This document shows positions 51,856-60,246 of a DNA stretch of 64,000 nucleotides, in pieces. Source of the stretch: Chersky-840 sp035604715 (GTDB lineage Bacteria > Actinomycetota > Acidimicrobiia > Acidimicrobiales > UBA8190); NCBI GenBank assembly GCA_963731665.1, contig CAVSWP010000008.1, positions 558,001 to 622,000 of the forward strand, given 5' to 3'. The notes beneath the pieces are model-generated. The model saw only the letters and a program-made list of their open reading frames with translations. It searched no databases and was not told the origin of the DNA. Position 1 is the stretch's first letter, and every line of letters starts with the position of its first letter. The translations under genes and the position numbers were made by a program.

Positions 51856-54800
51856 GTGGGGGCACCCGGCCGTATCGCTCGGCCGTCGTCGGTGACCGGT
51901 GGACAGTGCCCGGACACAGCTGACGACGGACCGCACGCCGCGCCCGTGATCGTCGCGCCCCCGGTGATTCGTCCCGATGCCTCGTTCCCGGCGTTCGGGG
52001 TTCCTCGGTCGGCGACTGCGCCGGGCGTTGACCCATCGACAACCGGGACATCCGAGGTAGGGGTGCTCGGACGACGCAACCTCGTCGTGGCTGCGATCAG
52101 CCAACTTCGAGGTCTCGGCGAGCTCTTCAGGGACCGCGACCAACCTGGGCAGCCGGCGCGACCCATGGGAGCGCTCGACGAGGTTCGCCTGCAGTCTGTC
52201 CGGGTGGGCGTGGCCTCGACGGTGGCCGTGTTGTTCCTGGCACTGCTCTACGCCGTCATCCCGGGGCACAACCCGATCTCACGGGTCCCCTACCTCACCG
52301 TGATCGCCATCGCCATCGCGGGGACCGTTCCCATCGCGCTGCTGCCTTGGAAGACCCTCACCCAACGCGGGCTCGTGCTCCCCGTTCTCTACGTCTGGTC
52401 ACTCTTCGACATCGCGTTGGTGTCGGTGGGTATCGACCTGACCGGGGGCAGTGGCTCGGACCTCTACCTGGTGTATCTCCTGCAGTGCGTCTTCATGGCG
52501 AACGTCTCGTACCCTCGGCGGGGGCGGATCACGCTCACCGGACTGACCGTGGTCGCGTATGTGGCCACACTGGGCGGGTCCGGATGGCATATCGGTGCTG
52601 CCACCTTGGTCCTCCGTGTGGGCATGATCCTGGCCACCGCCGGCGCTGCCGACCTCATATCGGTCCAGCTCACCGGAGAGCTCGCCCTGCGCGAACGGGC
52701 CACCGAGGAGCACGAGCACCGTGCCAGTCTGTGGAGCAAGGTGGCCGGGCTGGGCCGGCAGCTGGGCTCACTCGACGAGGACTCCATCCTGTCCTGGGCG
52801 GTGGAGGCCGTGACCGAGCTCGGGTTCGAGGCCGCCAACGTGTGCGAGCTCCTCGAGGGCGGAAGCACGTACCGGGTCGTCCACGGCCGAGGCCTCCCCG
52901 AGTCCTACGCCGATGCCGTCCACAGTTCCGACCGTGGCATGGTGGCGCTCGTCCAGCAAGAGCGCCGCACCGTGGTCGTCGACGACTACCAGGAGCGGAC
53001 GGGCGGACACCCGCAACTGCGCGCCGACGGCTTCCGCACGATGATCGCCACGCCGGTGTGGGTGGATGGTGAGCTGGCGGCCACGCTCGTGGGCGGGTCC
53101 CGGCAGCAGCGCCCGGTCGAGGACCACGAGATCGCCGCCTTCGAACTGCTGGCCGCCCATGCCGGCCACGGCCTGGAGAGCGCCCGCAAGCTCGAGCACC
53201 AACGCCGCGACGCCGCGCACTTTCGGTCGCTCATCGAGTCGGCCCCCGACGCCATGATCGTGATGAGCACAGACGGGTCGATCCTCGAGGCAAACCACCA
53301 AGTCAGTCAGCTCTTCGGCTACGCGCCCGAAGAGCTGACCGGCCAGAGTGCGGAGCTTCTGATGTCATCGAGAGCCCGATCGGTACTGCGCGACTACTAC
53401 GACGACTTCATCCGCGACCCCCGCACCCTCGTCATCGGCGACGTGGCAGAGGTCGCCGGCGTCCGTAAGGACGGGGTGGAGTTCCCCATGGAGGTCGTCC
53501 TGGGCCCCATCGAGACGCCCGAGGGTCTGGTGATCACCGCCACCGCCCGCAACGTCACGGAGCGGCGCGAGTTCGAGCGTCGACTCGAACATCAGGCGAC
53601 CCACGATCATCTGACCGGCCTGCCCAATCGGGCGCTGTTCGTGGAGCAACTGGCCGACTCCCTCACCCGCGCCCAACTCCCGGGTCCGCCTCTGGCCATG
53701 TGCTTCCTCGACGTGGACCACTTCAAATATGTCAACGACAGCCGTGGCCACACCATCGGCGACGAGTTGGTCGTCGAGGTCGCCCGCCGCATCGAGTCCA
53801 CGGCGCGGTCGGGAGACCTCGTGGCCCGCTTCGGCGGTGACGAATTCGCCGTCCTGGTCGAGGGGCTGGCCGATCGCAAGGGTGCTGTCGCCTATGCCTG
53901 GCGCCTCCTGGCTGCCTTCGACCGGCCCTTCGTACTGGACGGAGTCGAGTGCTTCGTGTCCGCCAGTGTCGGAGTGGCCTTCGGGTTACGGGGGGACGAC
54001 CCCGATGACGTCCTTCGGCAGGCCGACGCCGCCATGTACCACGCCAAGCAGAGCGGGCGGGCCCGGGTCGAGGTATTCGACGAGACCCTCACTGCCAGGG
54101 CCGCCGAGCGCGTCGAGATCGAGTCGTCACTGCACCAGGCACTCCTGGGCGACCAGCTCTCGATCGCCTACCAACCGGTGGTGGCCATCGAGACCGGCCA
54201 GACCGTGGGGGTGGAGGCGCTGGTGCGGTGGGAGCACCCCGAGCGCGGCTTGGTGCCTCCGTTGGCGTTCATCCCGATCGCCGAGGAGTCCGGCCTGATC
54301 CTGCAGATCGGTCGGTGGGTGCTGGCTCGTGCGTGCGCCCAGGCGGCCCAGTGGATCGAGACGATCGGGGATTCGTCCGGTTTCACCGTGAGCGTGAACG
54401 TCTCGAGCCGTCAGCTCGAGCACGACCGGATGATCGCCGAGGTGGCGGCGGCGCTCGAGGAGAGCGGGCTGCCACCGCACTGCCTGGTGCTCGAGATCAC
54501 CGAGAGCTTCTTCATCCGCGACCTCCAGGCGGCCGTTCGCCGTCTGCAGGCGCTCCGGCGTCTGGGGTTGCGCATCGCCATCGACGATTTCGGCACGGGA
54601 TTCTCGTCGCTCAACTCGCTGGCCCGCCTCCCGATCGACGTCGTGAAGATCGACAAGTCCTTCATCGATGCCCTCGGCACCCGGTACGACGCCGTCATCG
54701 GGGCTGTCGTGGAGGTGGCCGCAGCCTTCGACCTCACGGTGGTGGCCGAAGGTATCGAGCGAGAGGAGCAACGCGACCGTCTCATCGATCTCGGGTGCCC

Positions 54801-54894
54801 CTTCGCCCAGGGCTATCTGTTCGGCAAGCCGGCACCACCGGAGGACCTGGCCCATCTCTTTGCCCCGGCCAGCAGGCCGGCCCGCCTGCGGTAG
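51856..54894 (+). CDS. Membrane GAF-PAS-GGDEF-EAL protein
   Basis: 1012 residues as read; the first 100 are disordered, and the ATG at 52165 (residue 104), just before the first helix, is a likelier start. About six membrane helices span residues 113-275. A GAF domain follows (about 312-448), a PAS (about 451-565, LIESAPDAMIVMSTDGSILE), a GGDEF (intact RFGGDEF near 660) and an EAL (VGVEALVRWEHPERG near 787; IAIDDFGTGFSSLNSLA). Both enzymatic signatures look active. It is the largest c-di-GMP protein of the window and sits beside the tRNA genes. Confidence 0.9.
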   Translation: MGAPGRIARPSSVTGGQCPDTADDGPHAAPVIVAPPVIRPDASFPAFGVPRSATAPGVDPSTTGTSEVGVLGRRNLVVAAISQLRGLGELFRDRDQPGQPARPMGALDEVRLQSVRVGVASTVAVLFLALLYAVIPGHNPISRVPYLTVIAIAIAGTVPIALLPWKTLTQRGLVLPVLYVWSLFDIALVSVGIDLTGGSGSDLYLVYLLQCVFMANVSYPRRGRITLTGLTVVAYVATLGGSGWHIGAATLVLRVGMILATAGAADLISVQLTGELALRERATEEHEHRASLWSKVAGLGRQLGSLDEDSILSWAVEAVTELGFEAANVCELLEGGSTYRVVHGRGLPESYADAVHSSDRGMVALVQQERRTVVVDDYQERTGGHPQLRADGFRTMIATPVWVDGELAATLVGGSRQQRPVEDHEIAAFELLAAHAGHGLESARKLEHQRRDAAHFRSLIESAPDAMIVMSTDGSILEANHQVSQLFGYAPEELTGQSAELLMSSRARSVLRDYYDDFIRDPRTLVIGDVAEVAGVRKDGVEFPMEVVLGPIETPEGLVITATARNVTERREFERRLEHQATHDHLTGLPNRALFVEQLADSLTRAQLPGPPLAMCFLDVDHFKYVNDSRGHTIGDELVVEVARRIESTARSGDLVARFGGDEFAVLVEGLADRKGAVAYAWRLLAAFDRPFVLDGVECFVSASVGVAFGLRGDDPDDVLRQADAAMYHAKQSGRARVEVFDETLTARAAERVEIESSLHQALLGDQLSIAYQPVVAIETGQTVGVEALVRWEHPERGLVPPLAFIPIAEESGLILQIGRWVLARACAQAAQWIETIGDSSGFTVSVNVSSRQLEHDRMIAEVAAALEESGLPPHCLVLEITESFFIRDLQAAVRRLQALRRLGLRIAIDDFGTGFSSLNSLARLPIDVVKIDKSFIDALGTRYDAVIGAVVEVAAAFDLTVVAEGIEREEQRDRLIDLGCPFAQGYLFGKPAPPEDLAHLFAPASRPARLR

Positions 54895-54922
54895 CCGGCC
54901 CCGGGCGCCAGAGGAAGGGCCC

Positions 54923-55855
54923 TCAGCGGGGGGTGATGCCCCAGCGGCCGCTCCAGCCGGCGCCAGGCTCGAGCCGCACGAGGTCCACCCCGGAACGAAA
55001 CGCGTCGGGAGGACATGTCATTGGCTCCACGGCGATCGAGTTGCGCCGGCGGCTGGCGGGCTCGAGCGTGTCCCCGGTGAACACCATGACATAGCCGAAC
55101 TGCTTGTCCATCCACACGGTGACGCCTCGACCTCCGGCCGTGTCATCGAGCTCGACGCGCGCCATCCCGTCGGGGTCGCGGCGTAAGTCCGTGAACGCGG
55201 TGTCGAGGACGGTAGGCCCGATCCAACGAGGAGCCATGAAGTCGAGCTCCGAACCGGCGACCGGGGTGCTCGTGGTGGGCAGCCCCCGTTCGTCGGTGAC
55301 CAGACGACGCCGGGCGGGGATGGCCAGCGAGGCCGAGTCGATGGGCGTCGAGAGGGTGAGATAGGGATGAAAGCCCATGCCGAACGGCGCGGCGGTGTGA
55401 TCGAGGTTGGTCACACTGGAGGAGACCGACAGCCCGTCACGGCCCAGGCGGTACTCGATCGCCAGCGACAGGCGCCAGGGGTACCCGGGCTGGGGATGCA
55501 GGATGCAGGTCAGCGAGAGCACGTTCTGGGCCCGCGAGGCCACCTGCCAGGGAAGCCAGCGGACCAGGCCGTGAATGGCGTTGTGCCGGGCCGGTTCGTC
55601 GAGTGCGGCCTGCGCGTCGCGCCCGTCGTAGCTATAGCGCCCGTCGCCCAGACGGTTCGGCCACGGGGCCAGTACCTGCCCGCGGCCCGAGTCGCACACG
55701 CCATCGACCCCGAAACCGTCGACCACGGCGGTGCCGTCGACGGTATACGAGCGGATAGTGGCACCCACCTCGGTGACCACCAACTGGTGGCGACCGTGCC
55801 CGATCTCATACTGCACCCCGGAGGGCGCCAGCGTGGCGGTCTTGGTGACAGGCAA
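54923..55855 (-). CDS. Aldose 1-epimerase family protein
   Basis: 310 residues from a TTG at 55855, chosen because upstream codons have no family similarity and would overlap surE. Motifs: LAPWPNRLGDGRYSY (N-terminal Asn-Arg substrate site), the His pair in RHNAIHGLVRW and GMGFHPYLTL (catalytic His), and an acidic C-terminal region (SIAVEPMTCPPDAF) with the general-base Glu. Interconverts alpha and beta anomers of sugars. It diverges from surE. Confidence 0.88.
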   Translation of the reverse strand: MPVTKTATLAPSGVQYEIGHGRHQLVVTEVGATIRSYTVDGTAVVDGFGVDGVCDSGRGQVLAPWPNRLGDGRYSYDGRDAQAALDEPARHNAIHGLVRWLPWQVASRAQNVLSLTCILHPQPGYPWRLSLAIEYRLGRDGLSVSSSVTNLDHTAAPFGMGFHPYLTLSTPIDSASLAIPARRRLVTDERGLPTTSTPVAGSELDFMAPRWIGPTVLDTAFTDLRRDPDGMARVELDDTAGGRGVTVWMDKQFGYVMVFTGDTLEPASRRRNSIAVEPMTCPPDAFRSGVDLVRLEPGAGWSGRWGITPR

Positions 55856-56039
55856 TTCGGTGGCTCGTCTCCGGTCTCGGTGTACAGGTCTGGGAGGAAG
55901 GGTCTCGGTGGCGCGGAGTCGTGGAAGGCACGAACTCCGAAGGGCGGTCCGCGGGCAACGGTATGGTAGACGCAGGAGTTGACGTCGGCGCAGGGTTGTT
56001 GGTCGACGCAGCGTGGTGAGCCGCCGATAGGAGGGTCCC

Positions 56040-56942
56040 GTGCGAATACTGGTCACCAACGACGACGGCGTGCGCGCCCCGGGCATCGCTGCCTTGGCGC
56101 TGGTGGCCGCCTCTACGGGCCACGAGGTCGTGGTCGTCGCCCCTTTGATCGACTACAGCGGATCGGGTGCGGCGGTCGGCCCCGTCCACTCGCGAGACGG
56201 GGTCGACTACGAGGCCCACGCCATCGAAGGGCTCGGCGACATACCCACCTACGGCATCGACGGACCTCCCGCCTTGGCCGTGATCCTTGCGTGTGTGGGT
56301 GGCTTCGGTGCTCGCCCCGACATCGTGTTGTCGGGGATCAACCACGGCGTCAACGTGGGACGTTCGGCCATGCACTCCGGCACCGTGGGGGCGGCCCTGA
56401 CGGGTGCGCACTTCGGGCTCCGCTGCCTGGCGGTGTCGATCCGGTGGGGAGACGACCCGGTGCCGTGGCAGACCCCCTCGTCGATGGCGGCCGCGCTGGT
56501 CCCCGTGCTCGAACACGCACCCTCGGGGACGACGCTCAACCTGAACGTCCCCAACGTGGCGCTCAACGAGCTCCGGGGGCTGCGCCACGGCCGTTTGGGG
56601 AGGGGCGGGACCATTCGCTCCGCCGTCCACGTCACCGGCGACGCCAGCACTCCCCTGCCCCACGTGGCCCTGCCGCCCGGGCAGACCGGGACCCTGCGCC
56701 TGGACCTCACCGCCCCGGGGAGCAGCACCCGGGTCCATCCCGATACCGACGCCGGGCTACTGGCCCGCGGCTACGCGTCGCTCACGGCGCTGGTCGGGGT
56801 GCGCGAAGCCGGGGCCGAAGCCGACGACGTCGTGGACGACGCCCTCGAGGCCCTCTACGACGTGTCCGGGGTCACTCCCGGCCAGGACCCCGACCCCGAG
56901 TACGACGCCCGTGGCCCCGACGCCGAGGCTGCATCGGCCTGA
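56040..56942 (+). CDS. surE: 5'/3'-nucleotidase SurE
   Basis: 300 residues from a GTG with AGGAGGG upstream. The metal site is RILVTNDDGVRAPGIAAL with the acidic DD pair, then the Ser of VAPLIDYSGSGAAV and Asn in VLSGINHGVNVGRSAMHSGT. SurE removes phosphate from nucleoside monophosphates. The C-terminal tail is acidic (GQDPDPEYDARGPDAE) and longer than in short members. Confidence 0.92.
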   Translation: MRILVTNDDGVRAPGIAALALVAASTGHEVVVVAPLIDYSGSGAAVGPVHSRDGVDYEAHAIEGLGDIPTYGIDGPPALAVILACVGGFGARPDIVLSGINHGVNVGRSAMHSGTVGAALTGAHFGLRCLAVSIRWGDDPVPWQTPSSMAAALVPVLEHAPSGTTLNLNVPNVALNELRGLRHGRLGRGGTIRSAVHVTGDASTPLPHVALPPGQTGTLRLDLTAPGSSTRVHPDTDAGLLARGYASLTALVGVREAGAEADDVVDDALEALYDVSGVTPGQDPDPEYDARGPDAEAASA

Positions 56943-56991
56943 CCACGCCGTGCGGCCAAGGACCACACACCGTCGTCGAGGATGAACTGCG

Positions 56992-57165
56992 TCAGTAGGG
57001 CCCGTCGCAGCAGCTGTCGCGCCAGCCGCAATTGGGGCACCGGTAGTGCGCATGCTCCGGGTACATAGATTCCCCGCACGCCAGGCAGGTAGTCGAAAGG
57101 TCGGCTCGGTGTTGCCCATCGGTCTCGGGCACTCCGGCCGGGACCTGAGGGGTTGTGGCCGCCAC
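56992..57165 (-). CDS. Small zinc-ribbon protein, 57 residues
   Basis: Reading the minus strand from a GTG at 57165 gives 57 residues, the second half being a zinc ribbon: CLACGESMYPEHAHYRCPNC is followed by GWRDSCCDGPY and a stop at 56992. The four Cys (CxxC and CxxC) 13 residues apart would bind zinc. A near-identical C-terminal pattern (MYPEHAHYRCP and RDSCC) is familiar in small unannotated actinobacterial proteins. Function unknown. The first 25 residues are less constrained, and a GTG 11 codons later is an alternative start. Convergent with surE. Confidence 0.75.
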   Translation of the reverse strand: MAATTPQVPAGVPETDGQHRADLSTTCLACGESMYPEHAHYRCPNCGWRDSCCDGPY

Positions 57166-57356
57166 GACGCGACGCTACCGGGGTGACCCTGGCCCGGCGG
57201 GGACCGGATCTGGTCCCGGCCCACGACGACCGGTGAGAGCGGTCGACCACTCGTGAGACCGATCGCCGGAGATCTCGCTCTGGCTTCTGGTCCCGGAGAA
57301 TCCCCTACTCAGGGGGACTTTTTGCCACGGAGAGCGCGGAAGGGCCCGGGATTGGC

Positions 57357-57385
57357 TTGTGCGCATGTGCGCAAGCGCTTACAAT
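57357..57385 (+). promoter_or_regulatory. Promoter upstream of the Rpf-like gene
   Basis: -35 TTGTGC (57357-57362) and -10 TACAAT (57380-57385) are 17 bases apart. The spacer holds a tandem TGTGCGCA repeat and the AT-rich -10 stands out from its GC-rich setting. Transcription from about 57392 would give a leader of roughly 375 bases before the start codon. Confidence 0.6.
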
Positions 57386-57767
57386 AGTTAGTACTCAAGC
57401 CATCGGCAGAGTCCATGCGACAGCAGCGGAGGCTGTCGCCCGGGCCTTACAGGCCCCGCTCATGTGGACCGCCCCGGACGATTTGCCCTTTGCGCCCTCG
57501 CGCGCCTGGAGCCCCGGTCTTCGCGCAGCTCAGCGCCCCCTTACCCATGCCCGTCAACCATTGCCCGCCAGACCGAGGAGGAAGTGCCTAACGCCAGAAC
57601 CCCGGGTCGCTCCGTCCCGCACCTCGTTCGGACCTGCGGTTAGTCCAGGGCCGCCCGCCCTTCCCGGCGCCGGCTCCGCGAGACGAATGCACCAGACGAC
57701 GGGCACCCGCATTCCCAAGCCCACCTGGAGCCCTACGGGGATCCCGTGAACTTCAAGGAGGCACAAG
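57386..57767 (+). other. Long structured 5' leader of the Rpf-like gene
   Basis: No gene is seen in this 382-base stretch. Bases 57411-57469 can fold into a three-way junction: outer stem GTCCA/TGGAC, an 8-bp perfect hairpin GCGACAGC/GCTGTCGC (57417-57439) and GGGCC/GGCCC (57442-57456). The leader ends in AAGGAGG seven bases before the start. A cis-regulatory RNA is possible; the known ydaO (c-di-AMP) motif of rpf leaders was looked for and not found. Confidence 0.45.
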
Positions 57768-58418
57768 ATGCGGAATCACCGACTCTTTGGCGTTGTCACC
57801 GCCGTGCTGCTCGGCACCACGTTCTTCCATCTCGGGCCGAGTGCTCCTCAAGACCACCATCATCACCGCACCACGACCCACCTCGGTGGGAGTGTCGTCC
57901 AATTGGCATCGCTCTCGGTGCCTCCCAGCCTGGCGCGCTCGTCGCTCGCCCAGGGTGACGGAGTGCACATCGGCCTTCTGCGCCCCGCCGGCACCCGCTA
58001 CCTGAACATGGTCTTCGCCTGGACGGCCTACCAGAAGGCCCACGCGCCCGCCCCGCCGGCGCCCCCAGTGACCCCGACGCCCGCCACCCCGCCGGCGCCG
58101 CACCTTGCCGTCACGCCCGTGGCGCCGCCGTCACCCCGGGCCACGCCGACACCGCTGGCACCGGCCACGCGTGCCGCGTCGGGCGGCGTGTGGGCCGGAT
58201 TGCGCCAGTGCGAGTCCGGCGGCAATTACGCCGAGGACAGCGGGAACGGGTACTACGGCGCCTACCAGTTCAGCCTGGCCACCTGGCACGGGTTGGGACT
58301 GCCCGGCCTGCCGTCGAATGCACTCCCCGCCGTGCAGGACCGCGCCGCAGCACAACTCCAGGCCCGCAGCGGCTGGGGACAGTGGCCGAGCTGCTCTCGT
58401 CGACTCCGACTCATCTGA
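57768..58418 (+). CDS. Resuscitation-promoting-factor-like transglycosylase
   Basis: 216 residues, ATG behind AAGGAGG. The N-terminal hydrophobic stretch (FGVVTAVLLGTTFFHLG) is a signal peptide; residues 28-35 are His-rich. A Pro/Ala/Thr linker (about 92-138) leads to the C-terminal lysozyme-like Rpf domain: VWAGLRQCESGGNYAEDS with the catalytic Glu, then GYYGAYQFSLATWHGLGLPG and GWGQWPSC. Rpf proteins cleave peptidoglycan and help dormant cells regrow. The domain is full length. Confidence 0.85.
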   Translation: MRNHRLFGVVTAVLLGTTFFHLGPSAPQDHHHHRTTTHLGGSVVQLASLSVPPSLARSSLAQGDGVHIGLLRPAGTRYLNMVFAWTAYQKAHAPAPPAPPVTPTPATPPAPHLAVTPVAPPSPRATPTPLAPATRAASGGVWAGLRQCESGGNYAEDSGNGYYGAYQFSLATWHGLGLPGLPSNALPAVQDRAAAQLQARSGWGQWPSCSRRLRLI

Positions 58419-58622
58419 GAACCACCCGCCGAAGCGGGCGAGAGGTGCGCGGCGGAAGGCGGCCCGGGTATCGTGACCTGGGTGGCGTCCGTGGGGGCCG
58501 GGCTCGGCACTTCGAATTCTCCTCGAACCGGTGACGGCGACAGGTCTCGACACGAACCCGACGGGGACGGTCCCGAAGCAGATTCCGACCCGTCGTCACC
58601 CCCCTCGGGGGCCCAGGCCCTG

Positions 58623-59522
58623 ATGGCCCTCCCGCCTATTTCGTGGATCAGCGGGCTCTTCGAGCGGCGACCCTTCGAAGAGGCGAGCTTCCAGGTGGAA
58701 GGGCTGCGCCTGCACTACGAGCGCCACGGCGAGGGCCCCCGGGTCCTGGTGTTCCTTCACGGCCTCTTGCTCGACAACCAGCTCAGTCGCCGCCTCGCCG
58801 CCGACCTGGCCGAACGGGGCTTCCAGGTGATCCTCCTCGACCTGCCCGGACACGGAGGATCGGACAAGCCCCGGCATGCATCCGCCCATCGGATGGACTC
58901 GTATGCGCGCCACGTGGTGGCCCTCCTCGACGAGCTCCAGATCGAGGAGGCCGTCATCGGCGGGGTCTCACTCGGGGCCAACGTGAGCCTGCAGGTGGCG
59001 GTGCAGGCCCCTGAGCGGGTGCGAGGCCTGTTGATCGAGATGCCTGTCCTGGAATGGGCCGTCCCGGGTGCGGCCGTGATGTTCTTGCCCATGCTCCTCG
59101 GGGTGCATTACGCCGCCCCTCTGGTGCGTGTGGTGGCCTCGGTCGCCCGCCGCATCCCACGCACCACCGTCGCCCCCCTCGACAGCGTGGTCACCATGAT
59201 CAAAGCCGAGCCTGAGGAGATCGCCGCCGTGCTGCACGGCATGCTCGTCGGGCCCATCACCCCGACCTACGAGTCCCGCCACGCCATTGAGGCCCCGGCC
59301 CTCGTCATCGGCCACAAGATCGACTTCATTCACCCCTTCACCGACGCCGACCACCTCACGCGCCAACTCCCGCACGCCAGACTGGTCGAGGCCCGCTCGG
59401 TGTTCGAGCTCCGCGTGGCCCCGGACCGCCTCACCGCCGAGATCGTGGCGTTCCTCGACGAGACGTGGAGCGACACGGCCGCACGCCCCGAGCGCCGCCA
59501 TCCCCGCGCCCAGCCCGCCTAA
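58623..59522 (+). CDS. Alpha/beta hydrolase (lipase/esterase-like)
   Basis: 299 residues from the ATG at 58623. An in-frame GTG at 58473 would add 50 Gly/Ser/Asp-rich residues with no clear fold. Motifs: HGLLLDNQL (oxyanion), LLDLPGHGGSDKP, the nucleophile elbow GGVSLGANVSLQVA with Ser, and the C-terminal acidic/His region (GHKIDFIHPFTDADHL). Cytoplasmic, substrate unknown. Its stop is three bases before the convergent Rrf2 stop. Confidence 0.8.
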   Translation: MALPPISWISGLFERRPFEEASFQVEGLRLHYERHGEGPRVLVFLHGLLLDNQLSRRLAADLAERGFQVILLDLPGHGGSDKPRHASAHRMDSYARHVVALLDELQIEEAVIGGVSLGANVSLQVAVQAPERVRGLLIEMPVLEWAVPGAAVMFLPMLLGVHYAAPLVRVVASVARRIPRTTVAPLDSVVTMIKAEPEEIAAVLHGMLVGPITPTYESRHAIEAPALVIGHKIDFIHPFTDADHLTRQLPHARLVEARSVFELRVAPDRLTAEIVAFLDETWSDTAARPERRHPRAQPA

Positions 59523-59524
59523 CT

Positions 59525-59980
59525 TCAGCGGCGGGGCGCCCAGGCGTCGGGGTCCTCGGTCAATTTAGCGACGTTGCGCGGCAGTCGGCCGGCCACGACG
59601 TCTTCAAGGCTGACCCGCTCGAGCACGTTGCGCAGGCTGGCTCGCACCGCCACCCACACATCCTGAAGGTGCTCGGCGGCCCCCTCGTAGTGTGCGGCCT
59701 CGGGGCGCAGCCCCCGCACTTCGGCCAGGGGCCCGTCGAGCGCCCGCATGACATCGGCCACGCTGATGTCCTTGGCCGGACGGGCCAGCCGGTACCCGCC
59801 CTCCGAGCCGCGCTGGCTCGAGACGATGCCCGCCCGGCGCAGCTCGATCAGGATCGCCCCGAGAAACCGGGCCGGGAGACGCTGCGCTTCGGCGAGCGCC
59901 TCGGCCGTGGTGGGCTCGCCCCGGTCGGCGAGCGCCAGAAGAGCCCGCATGCCGTAGTCGACCTTGGCCGGAATGTGCAC
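59525..59980 (-). CDS. Rrf2-family transcriptional regulator
   Basis: 151 residues from the GTG at 59980 (an ATG nine codons upstream is an alternative). The start of the family is clear: HIPAKVDYGMRALLALADRG, then the helix-turn-helix and wing (LPARFLGAILIELRRAGIVS, SQRGSEGGYRLARPAKDISV). The three-Cys iron-sulphur cluster of IscR is absent, so it does not sense via an Fe-S centre of that type. It diverges from the pst operon; AT-rich inverted repeats lie between. Confidence 0.88.
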   Translation of the reverse strand: MHIPAKVDYGMRALLALADRGEPTTAEALAEAQRLPARFLGAILIELRRAGIVSSQRGSEGGYRLARPAKDISVADVMRALDGPLAEVRGLRPEAAHYEGAAEHLQDVWVAVRASLRNVLERVSLEDVVAGRLPRNVAKLTEDPDAWAPRR

Positions 59981-60130
59981 GGTCCGGATTCTGCCTGTCG
60001 GCAGCACCCGACGCCCAGCTGCGACCGGGACCGGTCTCGGTCAGCCCCCTCCGGGCACCCATGGCTCCCGTGCCGTCGCCTCGGGCCGTGCCCGCCCGAG
60101 GCGGCGAATCCACACCCCGAACCAGACCCA

Positions 60131-60164
60131 CCAGGGGCCGGGCTGGACGAATCCCGGCCCCTGG
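60131..60164 (+). other. 12-bp hairpin between rrf2 and pstS
   Basis: Perfect stem CCAGGGGCCGGG with its complement and a ten-base loop. It ends 83 bases before the pstS start and just before the AT-rich operator region. It may insulate pstS from upstream transcription or be part of a leader; no T-run follows. Confidence 0.5.
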
Positions 60165-60171
60165 GCCTATC

Positions 60172-60201
60172 ATTTCTATGAAATCAATGGATTAAGTTGA
60201 T
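60172..60201. promoter_or_regulatory. Operator-like inverted repeats upstream of pstS
   Basis: Two AT-rich inverted repeats in an otherwise GC-rich region: ATTTC-TAT-GAAAT at 60172-60184 and ATCAA with TTGAT at 60183-60201. They overlap by two bases and lie 46 bases before pstS. A candidate site for the divergent Rrf2 regulator or a PhoB-like regulator. Confidence 0.45.
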
Positions 60202-60246
60202 GAGGCGGGCGGGGGCCGACCCTGTCCGCACCCGAGAGGAGAGCCC

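Noticed and set aside
55856..56086. N-terminal extension of the epimerase to 56086
   Set aside because: The extra part is Arg/Leu-rich, unlike any epimerase, and would overlap the surE start.
57357..57749. A 130-residue protein before the Rpf-like gene
   Set aside because: Pro/Arg-rich composition of shadow frames, starts at the promoter itself and matches no family.
57386..57767. c-di-AMP (ydaO) riboswitch in the rpf leader
   Set aside because: The conserved core strings of ydaO were not found in the plus strand of the leader.
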